Below, piece by piece: positions 51,390-60,611 of a DNA stretch of 64,000 bases. How positions within the stretch are numbered: the stretch's first letter is position 1; each line of letters starts with the position of its first letter. The translations under genes were made by a program, and so were the position numbers. The stretch comes from Thalassotalea crassostreae (lineage in GTDB: Bacteria; Pseudomonadota; Gammaproteobacteria; Enterobacterales; Alteromonadaceae), in the NCBI RefSeq assembly GCF_001831495.1, contig NZ_CP017689.1, positions 3,348,001-3,412,000 of the forward strand. The letters are read 5' to 3'. A model generated the notes under the pieces. It was not told where the DNA came from, made no database searches, and saw only the letters and a program-made list of their open reading frames with translations.

Positions 51390-51613
51390 TGATCATTCCA
51401 ATTGACCAAATTAACGCAGAAACGTTAGATAATATTATTGAGTCTTTTATTTTGCGTGAAGGTACCGACTACGGCCTGCATGAGTGGTCTTTAGATGAAA
51501 AAAAACAACAACTCAATCAACAGTTAATTAACGGTGAAATCGTTGTTGTTTATTCTGAACTGCACGAAACAGTAAATCTAATGCCGATAAGCCAGTTTAA
51601 TGCTCAAACATAA
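51389..51613 (+). CDS. yheU: YheU family protein
   Basis: The product has 74 residues. The start is GTG 51389, overlapping the yheT stop codon by one base (TAGTG). [29 protein letters not shown] matches the YheU family start (residues 1-29, motif position only), followed by [22 protein letters not shown]. The function is unknown; the yheT-yheU pair is conserved. Confidence 0.92.
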   Translation: MIIPIDQINAETLDNIIESFILREGTDYGLHEWSLDEKKQQLNQQLINGEIVVVYSELHETVNLMPISQFNAQT

Positions 51614-51620
51614 CTTTTAT

Positions 51621-52193
51621 TTATTCAAAAGCAAAAGTAAGTACAAAATTTACGTTTACACTCTTACTGATCATATCTAGCTTAGCTATCTCTTGTAACT
51701 TCATTAAACCTTGAGTGAGTGCAAATTCATCAGTATTGATGATTAATGGGGTAATACTTACCACCAGTATTTTCTTTTCTGAGACCTTGGTTACATACAC
51801 AGGTATTTGTTTTGATTTCTTTTCGCCATGTAAAGATAGCTTGCCCTGTAACATTAGCTCTTTACTCTCGCCAACTTGCAGCTCTTTAATAAACTTCTGA
51901 CCTACATTTGTTTGATACTCAGCCGTTGGAAATTTTACCGTTTCAAAAAACATTTCTTTTAAGCGCTGGTTACGTATATCAATCTTGGTGTCAACGTCGT
52001 TTAAATCAACGATAATTTTGGCCGAACCACTGGCTTGGATATTGCCTTTTAAGGTCGATAATAAATGTGCTTCGGTAATGTGGTGATTCTTGGTACTAGT
52101 AAAACTAATGATCGAATCATCGCTTTGCAGAGTCCAAACGGCTAATGATTGAAAACTAAACAGTGTCGTAACAAGTAGAACTAATAAACGCAT
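51621..52193 (-). CDS. YceI-like periplasmic protein
   Basis: The product has 190 residues with a signal peptide (LVLLVTTLFSFQSLA, cleavage near AVWTL). The mature part is a YceI-like lipocalin-type barrel: DSIISFTSTKNHHITEAH, VDLNDVDTKIDIRNQRLKEMFF and FPTAEYQTNV are its signatures. Family members bind isoprenoid or amide lipids in the periplasm. It is convergent with yheU, seven bases away, and separate from cysQ. Confidence 0.82.
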   Translation of the reverse strand: MRLLVLLVTTLFSFQSLAVWTLQSDDSIISFTSTKNHHITEAHLLSTLKGNIQASGSAKIIVDLNDVDTKIDIRNQRLKEMFFETVKFPTAEYQTNVGQKFIKELQVGESKELMLQGKLSLHGEKKSKQIPVYVTKVSEKKILVVSITPLIINTDEFALTQGLMKLQEIAKLDMISKSVNVNFVLTFAFE

Positions 52194-52249
52194 TGTTATT
52201 CCTTTTTTTTGTTTCGCAATTTTTGTATTTTCGATGTTGTCATAATTGC

Positions 52250-52306
52250 GCGAGTATATTATTCGCGCTTAGCAAATATTTGCGCGAGCTAATATTCGCG
52301 TTCGCA
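52250..52306. repeat. Tandem hairpin-forming repeat after cysQ
   Basis: Two related units with GCGCGAG and ATTCGCG ends lie in tandem (GCGCGAGTATATTATTCGCG and GCGCGAGCTAATATTCGCG), the second overlapping the cysQ stop codon. Each can fold into a stem with a seven- to nine-base loop. It may terminate or stabilise the cysQ transcript. Confidence 0.55.
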
Positions 52307-53116
52307 GCGGTGCTTGATGATTACATGTGACCAATCGATAGCTTGATTACCTAAGCCAACAAAATCTGGATTCATTAAACTATCTCGTTTGTTATAGCTT
52401 AAATCTTGAAGTTCGCTATCTAAAATCGTGCCACCAGCTTCTTCTAGGATACATTGACTTGCGCCGGTATCCCACTCTCCAGTAGGGCCAATTCGTAAAT
52501 AACAATCGGTCGTGCCTTCAGCTATTTGACAACTTTTAAGTGAACAACTACCAAGCGGGATATGTGCATAGTCTAATTCATCATTTAAATATTGCCCCAT
52601 TACAGAGACTTTTTGACGACGACTGACACCAACATTTAACGCTCGTTTACCATCATATTCAGCAACAAATATTTGTTTAGTTTCGTTGCCATCGTCTTTA
52701 AATGCGCCTTTGCCAGTTTGAGCAAAGTAGGTAAGATTGTGCGCCGGAGCGTGTATAACGCCGATACTTGGCCAGCCATTCGTTACAAGGGCAACATTTA
52801 CAGCAAAATCGCCGGAACCAGCAATAAACTCACCGGTACCATCTATTGGATCTAATAACCAATACTGATTCCAGTGTTCACGTTCTGCTAACGGCAAATA
52901 GGTACTTTCTTCAGAGATAATTGGGATATCTGGCGTTAGTTGCGTCAACATATCAGTCAACACAGTATTCGCCGCTAAATCAGCGCTAGTAAGCGGCGAC
53001 TGATCATCTTTAGTAAACTCTTCAAAGTTTCCGTCTTTATAATAATCCATCACTTCCAGCCCTGCTTTTTTGGCAGCGCTGATAGCGATTTCTAATAAAT
53101 TGTCCATTGTTGACAT
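52289..53116 (-). CDS. cysQ: 3'(2'),5'-bisphosphate nucleotidase
   Basis: The product has 275 residues of the lithium-sensitive FIG phosphatase fold. Metal motifs are PIISEES, WLLDPIDGTGEFI and EWDTGASQCILEEAGG. It converts PAP, the by-product of sulfate assimilation, to AMP. The start is ATG 53116 with AAGG upstream; ATG 53107 is possible. It follows nudE by two bases and so is in an operon with it, as in Escherichia coli relatives. In a genome with many sulfatases, sulfate metabolism is expected, but this is a core gene. Confidence 0.93.
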   Translation of the reverse strand: MSTMDNLLEIAISAAKKAGLEVMDYYKDGNFEEFTKDDQSPLTSADLAANTVLTDMLTQLTPDIPIISEESTYLPLAEREHWNQYWLLDPIDGTGEFIAGSGDFAVNVALVTNGWPSIGVIHAPAHNLTYFAQTGKGAFKDDGNETKQIFVAEYDGKRALNVGVSRRQKVSVMGQYLNDELDYAHIPLGSCSLKSCQIAEGTTDCYLRIGPTGEWDTGASQCILEEAGGTILDSELQDLSYNKRDSLMNPDFVGLGNQAIDWSHVIIKHRCEREY

Positions 53117-53118
53117 CG

Positions 53119-53676
53119 TTAGGCCTTTAATAAATCTTTAACTAACATTAACGCGGCAATGCTGCGAGCTTCAGTGAAATCAGGTTGCGCTAATAGTTGT
53201 TGGTAATCACTTAATTTCCAGTGTACCGTTTGCAACGGTTCTGGTTCGTCACCGACTAATGAACTTTCATACAAATTTTGACCAAGGAAAATATCCATCT
53301 TAGCGTCAAAAAATTGCGGCGCCAGACTTAATTGGTGTACGTAAGTTAAATCGGTAGCGGCCATGTTTATTTCTTCTTGCAGCTCTCGGTTTGCTGCTTC
53401 AATTGATTCTTCGCCCTCGTCAATTAAGCCTTTTGGAAATCCTAACTGATACGAGTGTGTACCAGCTGAATATTCACGAATTAATATCATAGTGTCCTGA
53501 TCAAGCATGGGTACAATCAGCACGGCGCCGCGACCTTTACCTTTGACTTTTTCGTAGCTTCGCTGTTCACCATTACTGAACTTTAAATCAACTTGTTCGA
53601 CAGTAATTAAGCGGCTTTTAGCAACTTCCTTACTCTCTAAAATATCTGGTAATATAAGTTTAGCTGATTTATTCAT
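53119..53676 (-). CDS. nudE: ADP compounds hydrolase NudE
   Basis: The product has 185 residues. The Nudix box runs GFPKGLIDEGEESIEAANRELQEEI (residues about 84-108), with the G-x5-E-x7-REUxEE pattern complete except for an Ile at the end. IREYSAGTHSYQLGFPKG is characteristic of NudE. It hydrolyses ADP-ribose, NADH and Ap3A. It is upstream of cysQ in the same operon and divergent from yrfG, a common arrangement. Confidence 0.93.
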   Translation of the reverse strand: MNKSAKLILPDILESKEVAKSRLITVEQVDLKFSNGEQRSYEKVKGKGRGAVLIVPMLDQDTMILIREYSAGTHSYQLGFPKGLIDEGEESIEAANRELQEEINMAATDLTYVHQLSLAPQFFDAKMDIFLGQNLYESSLVGDEPEPLQTVHWKLSDYQQLLAQPDFTEARSIAALMLVKDLLKA

Positions 53677-53881
53677 TTAATTTTCAACCTAAAATTGGAA
53701 ATGTGAAAAGTAATTCTTTTACTTACAGGGAAATATGCCTACCATAGCTAGGCGTTAATTTAATACCATTTCGATAAATTGTATTTGCTACTTTTTAGTG
53801 ATGAAAATGAGCATAGCACTTACCGATTTGGCTTAAATATTAATATACTCAATAAGTTCGTTGTTTTACAGGAATATATGC

Positions 53882-54550
53882 ATGTTTGATTGGTCAAAAA
53901 TTGAAACAGTACTACTTGATATGGATGGTACGATTTTAGACCTACATTTTGACAATCATTTTTGGCTTGAACACCTACCCAAACGTTACGCAGAAACTGC
54001 CGAAATAAGCTTAGAGCAAGCTCAACAATATTTAAGCTCTCGTTATCAACAAGTTGAAGGAACGATCTCTTGGTATTGTCTTGATTATTGGGCTGAGCAA
54101 ATCAATATGCCGATTGTTGAGCTTAAGCAAGAAGTACAGCATTTGATTCAATTAAGAGCAGATGCCCATGATTTTTTACAGGCATTAAAAGCGGCAGGTA
54201 AAGATATTATTCTCGTCACTAATGCCCATCCGGATAGTTTGAGTTTAAAAATAGAGCGAACGGAATTAGATAAGTATTTTGATCAGTTGATTTCTTGTCA
54301 TCAGTTTGGTGTCACTAAAGAATCTCAATTGTTGTGGCAGCGCCTGCAGCAGCATTTAAACTTTGATCCAGACAAGACTATCTTTGTTGACGATAGTATT
54401 AATATACTCGACTCAGCCAAACAATTTGGCATAAAACATTTACTTGCCATTGCCAATCCAGACAGCAAACAGCCGCATCGACAAATAGATGAATACCCTT
54501 ATATTGCTGATTATTCAATATTGTTAGACGGTATTAAAAATAGTAAATAG
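53882..54550 (+). CDS. yrfG: GMP/IMP nucleotidase, HAD family (YrfG)
   Basis: I place the start at ATG 53882, eight bases after AGGA; a TTG at 53861 is not supported. The product has 222 residues of the haloacid dehalogenase superfamily. LLDMDGTILDLHFDNHFW holds the nucleophile Asp and the YrfG-specific tail, ILVTNAHP motif II, KESQLLW motif III, and IFVDDSINILDSA motif IV. It dephosphorylates GMP and IMP. The nudE-yrfG neighbourhood is conserved in gammaproteobacteria. A bidirectional terminator follows. Confidence 0.92.
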   Translation: MFDWSKIETVLLDMDGTILDLHFDNHFWLEHLPKRYAETAEISLEQAQQYLSSRYQQVEGTISWYCLDYWAEQINMPIVELKQEVQHLIQLRADAHDFLQALKAAGKDIILVTNAHPDSLSLKIERTELDKYFDQLISCHQFGVTKESQLLWQRLQQHLNFDPDKTIFVDDSINILDSAKQFGIKHLLAIANPDSKQPHRQIDEYPYIADYSILLDGIKNSK

Positions 54551-54559
54551 TTTAGTAAG

Positions 54560-54596
54560 AAAAAAGCCCAGATTGCATTGCAATTTGGGCTTTTTT
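54560..54596. terminator. Bidirectional terminator
   Basis: AAAAAAGCCCA, then GATTG, pairs with CAATTTGGGCTTTTTT, giving a long stem with T-runs on both strands. It separates yrfG from the convergent outer-membrane protein gene. Confidence 0.88.
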
Positions 54597-54613
54597 AACG
54601 ATAACGTTTGCGT

Positions 54614-55387
54614 TTAGAATTGATAGTTCATTTCTATGCGATGGTTACCGTCGCTAATATCAACATTCTCTGACCAGTTAGCAAAGTAACGCACGTTCAT
54701 TCTCGGCGTAATTTGATAAGATGCTGCAAATTCGTGAGTTAATACTGCATCATCACCTTCCATGCCGAAATCTTTGTAGTTATCAGATCCCGAGATAGTT
54801 TTGCTAAAGAATGGATTGTAGTTTAACCAAATCTTGTCGGTAATCGTCACTTTTGAGTACATACCCACCATTGCGTATGTACCACGAACTGAATAACCGC
54901 TATCGATAGTGCCGTCATCTTCAACCACGTTATTGCCAAATGCAACACCTGCACCAGCGAGAGGGAAGAATTGAAACGCGCCCATTTTCGGTAAGGCTTG
55001 CATAAAACTGTAACCAGCATTACCTGTTTCACTTTCCACATCGTAGGTTATATCAATTTGCGTACCGCGGCCGTTAACGGTATTTAGCTCAAAGTTTCGA
55101 AAACGAAATGAATCAATAGAGTTATCTTTAGCAACATTGCTATCCCAACCCAACTCTTCACCGGCAACGCCCATAATTTCCACTATGTTCATGCCCATTT
55201 TAGTCGGATCACCTGTATCATAGGATTCACCGTACTTAAAATTTAAACCTTTATTGGTTACGCCAACACCACCTTGTGTATAAACGGCGGTTGGATCTGA
55301 CATGTCTTGTACTTCTTCTTCAGCACTTGCTGCAAATGCCAAAGGCAACATCATACTTGCTAGTAAAGTTTTGTTCATCAGTTTCAT
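54614..55387 (-). CDS. Putative outer-membrane beta-barrel protein
   Basis: The product has 257 residues from ATG 55387 with GAGGTGA upstream. A signal peptide (MNKTLLASMMLPLAFAASA) is followed by alternating polar and hydrophobic beta strands, such as QIDITYDVES, MYSKVTITDKIWLNYNPFFSK and MNVRYFANWSENV. The protein ends in Phe (EMNYQF), the usual signal for outer-membrane assembly by Bam. I do not recognise a named family; many Alteromonadales have similar porin-like proteins. It is a single gene with its own terminator and promoter region. Confidence 0.7.
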   Translation of the reverse strand: MKLMNKTLLASMMLPLAFAASAEEEVQDMSDPTAVYTQGGVGVTNKGLNFKYGESYDTGDPTKMGMNIVEIMGVAGEELGWDSNVAKDNSIDSFRFRNFELNTVNGRGTQIDITYDVESETGNAGYSFMQALPKMGAFQFFPLAGAGVAFGNNVVEDDGTIDSGYSVRGTYAMVGMYSKVTITDKIWLNYNPFFSKTISGSDNYKDFGMEGDDAVLTHEFAASYQITPRMNVRYFANWSENVDISDGNHRIEMNYQF

Positions 55388-55541
55388 AAATCACCTCATT
55401 AAAGAACTACCTAATATTTAATAAGGTGATTTTAACTGGTTAAGACTTATAACGATAATGACTTTAATGAGTCAACACTTATGCACATAGGTAATAACCC
55501 CATGTTTTACATAAGTGTTGTTATCAAGGTTGGAGCAGATA

Positions 55542-56999
55542 TTATTTGCTTGGAATATTGGCTAACACTGCGGTTAACAATTTCCAGTATTCGCCAACAG
55601 TTTTAATTTCCACTTTTTCATCTGGTGAATGTGGGAATTTAATCGTTGGTCCAATTGATACCATATCTAAATGCGGGTATTCAGTTTTAAATAAACCACA
55701 TTCTAAACCCGCGTGAATTACCATTATTTCAGGCAATTTATTAAAGTTTTGCTGATAAGTTTCACGAACGATATTCATAATTGCTGAATCAGTGCTTGGC
55801 TTCCATCCAGGGTAGGCACCCGAAAACTCAACTTTTGCGCCAGCTAAGGTAAATACGGACTCGATCATTTCTTCAGTTTCACTACGACCATCATCGTGCA
55901 GTGAACGAATTAAACATAAGGCAACAAACTTAGGTCCTTTGCAACGTAGCACACCTAAATTAAGCGAGGTTTCTACAACTCCGGCAATATCATCGCTCAT
56001 GCGAATAACGCCGTTAGAAACGCCATTTAATGCGCTTAAGATGTTAGATTGACAAGCCTTAGTCCACATTTGATCAAATGTTTCAGGTTGAATCAACATC
56101 ATGGTTAAATCAGTTTCGATTACTTTTAAGTTTTCTTGGATTGTCGCAAGGTAGCTTTCAAATGCTACTTTAAGTGCAGCAATATTTTCACTCGCCACAA
56201 CAAAACTTGCATTGGCTTCACGTGGAATTGCATTACGTAAGCTACCGCCATTAAGTTCCGTTAACTGAATACCAAACTGTTTTGTTGCCTGTAATAAGAA
56301 ACGTACTAGTAACTTATTGGCATTAGCGCGTCCGGTATGGATATCAACACCAGAGTGGCCACCTTTCAAACCTGAGATTGAGATATTGAAAGACTCATAA
56401 CCACTCGGTACATCTTCCATTTCAAGGGTAAAAGTAGCACTAGCGTCAACACCACCAGCACACCCCATGTACACTTCACCTTCTTGCTCAGAATCGGTGT
56501 TAATTAAAATGTCGCCTTCTAACCAACCTGCTTCAAGTCCAAAAGCTCCGCTCATTCCCGCTTCTTCATCAATAGTAACCAATACTTCAAGAGGACCGTG
56601 GGCAACATCGTTGCTTGCCAATACAGCCATTGCCGAAGCTAGACCAATACCATTATCAGCACCTAATGTTGTTCCTTCAGCAGTTACCCATTCTCCGTCA
56701 ATATAAGGACGAATAGGATCAGTTAAAAAATCATGGGCAGTGTCATTATTCTTTTGCGGTACCATATCCATATGCGCTTGCAAAATAACGCCTTTACGAT
56801 CTTCCATCCCAGCGGTCGCCGGCTTTTTAATAAATAGATTGCCGACCGCATCTTCTTTAACATCTAAACCTTTCTCTTTGGCCCACTCTTGGATCCATAA
56901 AGATATTTTTTGTTCATGCTTAGATGGATGTGGAATGCTACAGATGCCAGCAAATATTTCCCACAAACCTTGTGGATGTAATTGATTTAATTCACTCAT
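55542..56999 (-). CDS. pepD: Cytosol non-specific (aminoacyl-histidine) dipeptidase
   Basis: The product has 485 residues of the M20 family, as in PepD. Zinc-site motifs are LQAHMDMVPQ, TTLGADNGIG, VTIDEEAGMSGA and NTDSEQEGEVYMGCAGG; the catalytic Asp is in the first block and the general-base Glu in the DEEAG motif. The C-terminal His ligand is in PHSPDEKVEI. It cleaves dipeptides with broad specificity in the cytoplasm. It is a lone gene without an obvious operon partner. Confidence 0.95.
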   Translation of the reverse strand: MSELNQLHPQGLWEIFAGICSIPHPSKHEQKISLWIQEWAKEKGLDVKEDAVGNLFIKKPATAGMEDRKGVILQAHMDMVPQKNNDTAHDFLTDPIRPYIDGEWVTAEGTTLGADNGIGLASAMAVLASNDVAHGPLEVLVTIDEEAGMSGAFGLEAGWLEGDILINTDSEQEGEVYMGCAGGVDASATFTLEMEDVPSGYESFNISISGLKGGHSGVDIHTGRANANKLLVRFLLQATKQFGIQLTELNGGSLRNAIPREANASFVVASENIAALKVAFESYLATIQENLKVIETDLTMMLIQPETFDQMWTKACQSNILSALNGVSNGVIRMSDDIAGVVETSLNLGVLRCKGPKFVALCLIRSLHDDGRSETEEMIESVFTLAGAKVEFSGAYPGWKPSTDSAIMNIVRETYQQNFNKLPEIMVIHAGLECGLFKTEYPHLDMVSIGPTIKFPHSPDEKVEIKTVGEYWKLLTAVLANIPSK

Positions 57000-57118
57000 A
57001 ACTTTTCTCTAATTGAATACTACAAGCAATAGAGAGCTCTATTGCCAAAACGATTATTAATTTTTGATTAAAGGTTGATGGCTATTACAGATTAATAACC
57101 ACACCAAATTTATATGGG

Positions 57119-57703
57119 CTAAACGCCAGCCATTAAAAATTGCCATTGCTCGGTAAAGTTGTCGCTCGGCTTTTTGGCAAAGCCACTGCGTACATAGCCT
57201 GAAATTTTACCTTCACTGTAACTCAATAGTGTATTTGCTAATGCAGCTTCACTAATATTGAAGTTTTTTCCTTCACGTAATTTTCGTTCACGTAAAATTT
57301 GCTTATATTGAGTTTCTAGTTTTTCAAAAAATTGATGAACACGAGTTCGCAGTCGATCATTTTCACCAACTAATGCATCACCAGCTAAGATGCGACACAT
57401 ACCCGGGTTCTTTTCTGCAAACATTAAGAACACATGAGTAATATGGTGACAACGAACTAATGTTTCTTTTTGGTCGGCTAAAATCATGTTGATCCGTGAA
57501 AATATTGATTCTTCAATATACTCAATCAAACCTTCGAACATTCTCGCTTTCGACGGAAAGTGACGATAAAGAGCTGCTTCTGAAAAGCCAACCTCGGCCG
57601 CTAATTTAGCCGTAGTAATTCTCTGACCTGGACTTGTCTCAAGCATATGAGCTAAGCACTCTAAAATTTGCTGGCGACGGTTTGGTTTTTGATTCTCTGA
57701 CAT
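57119..57703 (-). CDS. slmA: Nucleoid occlusion factor SlmA
   Basis: The product has 194 residues of the TetR family. The recognition region is [38 protein letters not shown] (about residues 22-59), a signature of SlmA, and the C-terminal part contains the FtsZ-contact region. It blocks Z-ring assembly over the nucleoid. In Escherichia coli the order is slmA-dut-coaBC; here slmA is 81 bases from coaBC and no dut gene lies between them. Confidence 0.95.
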   Translation of the reverse strand: MSENQKPNRRQQILECLAHMLETSPGQRITTAKLAAEVGFSEAALYRHFPSKARMFEGLIEYIEESIFSRINMILADQKETLVRCHHITHVFLMFAEKNPGMCRILAGDALVGENDRLRTRVHQFFEKLETQYKQILRERKLREGKNFNISEAALANTLLSYSEGKISGYVRSGFAKKPSDNFTEQWQFLMAGV

Positions 57704-57783
57704 ATTAATTCTTACTTAAATGATTGTTCTTTTTGTTTGTATAGTTTTTTGTGTAGTGTTTTTGTATTTGTTTTAGCATCGAG

Positions 57784-59025
57784 CTAATTTTGCTGCTTTT
57801 CGGCAATAAGATTTACTAACGAATCGGCAATTTGCTGCTTATTCGCTAAAGGTAAATCGTGATGACCATTAGTCCAGAAAACTCGTAAAGCATTATCATC
57901 GCTATTAAACCCTTGGCCGGCCTTAGCAACGTCATTAGCACAAATTAGATCCAGGTTCTTAGCTGCTAACTTAGCCAATGCATAACGTTCAACATCTTGT
58001 GTTTCTGCAGCGAAGCCTACGGTAAACGGTTTCGTTTTTAATGCCGCAACATCGGCGACAATATCTGGATTCTTAACTAACGCGATAGACATATCGTCAT
58101 TGTCGGCTGTTTTCTTAATTTTTTGTTCGCTAACGTTAGCAACACGATAATCGGCTACCGCAGCGCAGGCAATAAAGACATCTGCTTGTTCAACTAATGC
58201 CATCGTCGCTTTATGCATATCAACAGCGCTTTCCACGTCAATACGGTCACAGCTATTAGGTGTTGATAAATTTACAGGTCCACTAACGATACTCACTTTC
58301 GCACCTAACTTTGCAGCGGCGGCGGCAATAGAGTAGCCCATTTTTCCAGAAGAATGATTAGAGATATAACGTACCGGATCGATTGCTTCGCGCGTCGGCC
58401 CTGCTGTGATCACCCAGTGTTGTCCTGCTAATGTTTGAGCTGAGGTTTGAGCTAAGGTTTGAGCTGAGCTTTGAGAATCTGATTGAAAGTGTTCTACCAC
58501 CAAATCCACAATTTCTAGCGGCTCTAGCATTCGACCATAGCCAACATCGCCACAGGCTTGTTCACCAGCACCAGGGCCAAAGATCAATAAGCCACGTTTA
58601 ATTAATCGTGCTAAGTTTTCTTGGGTAGGTAGCGCATGCCACATTTGTTGGTTCATTGCCGGAGCAATAGCAATTGGTGCAGCAGTTGCTAAACAAATTG
58701 TCGAAAGCAAATCATCTGCCATACCAGCGGTTAAACGAGCTAGGGTATTTGCTGTTGCTGGTGCTATAAGAATTAAATCAGCCCATTTAGCTAATTCAAT
58801 GTGTCCCATTGCCGCTTCTGCCGCAGGATCTAACAAACTATCACTTACTGGGTTTGCTGAAACCGCTTGCAAAGTAAGTGGCGTAATAAATGCTTTACCA
58901 CCATTAGTGATAACAACGCGCACGTCAGCACCTTGATCTTTTAATCGACGAACCAGCTCTGCCGCTTTGTATGCTGCAATACCGCCAGTAACGCCTAATA
59001 CGATATTTTTATTCTGTAAAAACAT
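57784..59025 (-). CDS. coaBC: Bifunctional phosphopantothenoylcysteine decarboxylase/synthetase
   Basis: I choose ATG 59025 with GCAGGTG upstream; GTG 59031 is possible. The product has 413 residues. Coa[37 protein letters not shown] with the catalytic His and the PASANT-like motif, and PAMNQQMW with the substrate-binding Asn. Coa[31 protein letters not shown] and KNPDIV. Between the domains a Ser/Gln/Thr/Leu/Ala tandem repeat ([14 protein letters not shown]) is inserted. It makes 4-phosphopantetheine precursors in CoA synthesis, the pathway started by CoaX in this window. Confidence 0.95.
   Translation of the reverse strand: MFLQNKNIVLGVTGGIAAYKAAELVRRLKDQGADVRVVITNGGKAFITPLTLQAVSANPVSDSLLDPAAEAAMGHIELAKWADLILIAPATANTLARLTAGMADDLLSTICLATAAPIAIAPAMNQQMWHALPTQENLARLIKRGLLIFGPGAGEQACGDVGYGRMLEPLEIVDLVVEHFQSDSQSSAQTLAQTSAQTLAGQHWVITAGPTREAIDPVRYISNHSSGKMGYSIAAAAAKLGAKVSIVSGPVNLSTPNSCDRIDVESAVDMHKATMALVEQADVFIACAAVADYRVANVSEQKIKKTADNDDMSIALVKNPDIVADVAALKTKPFTVGFAAETQDVERYALAKLAAKNLDLICANDVAKAGQGFNSDDNALRVFWTNGHHDLPLANKQQIADSLVNLIAEKQQN
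58434..58475 (-). repeat. 12-base tandem repeat in the coaBC linker
   Basis: Three consecutive units, TTTGAGCTGAGG, TTTGAGCTAAGG and TTTGAGCTGAGC, plus part of a fourth, encode the [12 protein letters not shown] linker on the minus strand. Unit gain or loss keeps the frame. Confidence 0.85.
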
Positions 59026-59211
59026 CTGCACCTGCTAAAATTACATAAGATAGATAAAAGTGAGGCTACGATAACACGAACTTAGCGCTATATAAAACAG
59101 TAAGTTGTGAAATAGTAAGTATTCACATTTTATTAAAAAGTGGCGTACATATATAAGTGTACACGGAATGTTCCACGATTAACCCAATACCATTAATGCA
59201 AGGATGCAATT

Positions 59212-59883
59212 ATGTTGAAACACTGGCCAAACCAAGATCGACCGCGAGAAAAATTATTAAATAAGGGCGCAAACACATTAACCGATGCTGAATTATTAGC
59301 AATATTTCTGCGCACCGGCGTAAAAGGTGAAAACGTTGTTCAGCTAGCTCGCCGGCTGTTGAAGCATTTTGGTAGCTTGCATAATTTACTATGTGCCGAT
59401 TGTGAAAGCTTTTGTGGTATTCACGGATTGGGCAGTGCCAGTTTCGCGCAGCTTCAAGCCTGCTTAGAAATATCAAAACGTTATTTAGCCGAACAATTAG
59501 CTAATGGTAAAAATCTAACCTCTTCAAGCCAAACCAAAGACTATCTTATTGCTGAGTTACGTCATGAGCCCCATGAAGTCTTCGCCGTGCTGTTTTTAAA
59601 TAACCAGCATAATATTATTTGTTTCAAGAAATTATTCTTTGGCACTATAGATGCCGCAACAGTTTATCCACGGGTTGTTGTTGAAACGGCATTAAAGCAT
59701 CGAGCGGCAGCAATAATTTTATCCCATAATCATCCGTCAGGAATTGCCGAGCCAAGTTTAGCCGACAAACAAATTACCCAACGGCTAATTAAAGCGTTGG
59801 CATTAATAGACATTAGAGTATTAGATCACATTATTATTGCCGGCCATCTTACCTGTTCATTAGCTGAACGAGGCGATATGTAG
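59212..59883 (+). CDS. radC: RadC family JAB-domain protein
   Basis: The product has 223 residues from ATG 59212, divergent from coaBC. The N-terminal helix-hairpin-helix region is KLLNKGANTLTDAELLAIFLRTG and GIHGLGSASFAQLQACLEI. The JAMM metal motif is ILSHNHPSGIAEPSLADKQIT, with the upstream Glu in PHEVFAVLFL. Despite the name, RadC has no proven role in DNA repair. It keeps the coaBC-radC-rpmB-rpmG order. Two promoters for rpmB follow its stop codon. Confidence 0.93.
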   Translation: MLKHWPNQDRPREKLLNKGANTLTDAELLAIFLRTGVKGENVVQLARRLLKHFGSLHNLLCADCESFCGIHGLGSASFAQLQACLEISKRYLAEQLANGKNLTSSSQTKDYLIAELRHEPHEVFAVLFLNNQHNIICFKKLFFGTIDAATVYPRVVVETALKHRAAAIILSHNHPSGIAEPSLADKQITQRLIKALALIDIRVLDHIIIAGHLTCSLAERGDM

Positions 59884-59978
59884 GGTCAAAAATTGATTTT
59901 TAAGTCGTTGTAAAAAACGTCAGTAACAATTAATAACGAAAAATATCCTATAATTTGAAGCAAAATAGCGTTTTTTAC

Positions 59979-60006
59979 TTGGAATTAGCCCAAAGATCAG
60001 TATAAT
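59979..60006 (+). promoter_or_regulatory. Sigma-70 promoter P1 of rpmB-rpmG
   Basis: TTGGAA and TATAAT are separated by 16 bases. The -10 element is a perfect consensus. It lies about 155 bases upstream of the rpmB start. Confidence 0.65.
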
Positions 60007-60049
60007 CGCGGCAAATCTTAACATCAGTTTAATTTGTAGCCGATAAAGC

Positions 60050-60078
60050 TTGATCATTTAGTGAGGGCTATATATAAT
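60050..60078 (+). promoter_or_regulatory. Sigma-70 promoter P2 of rpmB-rpmG
   Basis: TTGATC and TATAAT are separated by 17 bases, both close to consensus. The leader from about 60085 to 60160 contains a GC-rich stretch (CCCGTGGGCGACGGCCTGGG), a possible structured leader. Confidence 0.75.
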
Positions 60079-60160
60079 CTGCGCCCTTTTCAGGATCCCG
60101 TGGGCGACGGCCTGGGGATTTACAAATAAGCTATAGCTGAAATATTTTGGAGTGACTCAC

Positions 60161-60397
60161 ATGTCTAAAGTTTGCCAAGTAACAGGCAAGAAACCGATGG
60201 TAGGTAACAACCGTTCTCACGCGTTGAACTCTACTCGTCGTCGTTTTTTACCAAACCTACAAACACACCGTTTTTGGGTTGAAAGTGAAAACCGTTTTGT
60301 AAAATTACGTTTAACACCGAAAGGTATGCGTATTATCGATAAGAATGGTATTGATGTTGTATTAAAAGACATCCGTGCCCGTGGCGAAAAGATCTAA
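60161..60397 (+). CDS. rpmB: 50S ribosomal protein L28
   Basis: The product has 78 residues from ATG 60161, about nine bases after TTGGAG; a GTG at 60152 is in frame but unlikely. [21 protein letters not shown] and the C-terminal [23 protein letters not shown] are the L28 signatures (motif positions). It has no Cys zinc site, as is normal for gammaproteobacterial L28. It is a structural protein of the large subunit and is in an operon with rpmG, 11 bases downstream. Confidence 0.97.
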   Translation: MSKVCQVTGKKPMVGNNRSHALNSTRRRFLPNLQTHRFWVESENRFVKLRLTPKGMRIIDKNGIDVVLKDIRARGEKI

Positions 60398-60408
60398 GGA
60401 ACTGAATC

Positions 60409-60564
60409 ATGCGCGATAAAATCCGTTTAGTTTCATCTGCAGGTACTGGTCATTTTTATACTACTGACAAGAATAAAAAGACTATGCCAGAAAAGATGGA
60501 AATCAAAAAGTTTGATCCGAAAGCTCGCAAGCACGTGATCTACAAAGAAGCTAAAATCAAGTAA
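60409..60564 (+). CDS. rpmG: 50S ribosomal protein L33
   Basis: The product has 51 residues, too short to be listed by usual length cut-offs. It begins [22 protein letters not shown] and ends [18 protein letters not shown] (motif positions 1-22 and 34-51), matching L33 exactly in layout. AAGGA lies nine bases before the ATG. It is a non-zinc form (no Cys pairs), which spares zinc. A strong terminator follows its stop codon. Confidence 0.97.
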   Translation: MRDKIRLVSSAGTGHFYTTDKNKKTMPEKMEIKKFDPKARKHVIYKEAKIK

Positions 60565-60583
60565 TTGATTTTCTTCTCATAAA

Positions 60584-60611
60584 AAACCCAGCTATTGCTG
60601 GGTTTTTTTTT
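60584..60611 (+). terminator. Rho-independent terminator of rpmB-rpmG
   Basis: AACCCAGC and GCTGGGTT form an 8-bp stem around TATT, followed by a run of ten T. Confidence 0.92.
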
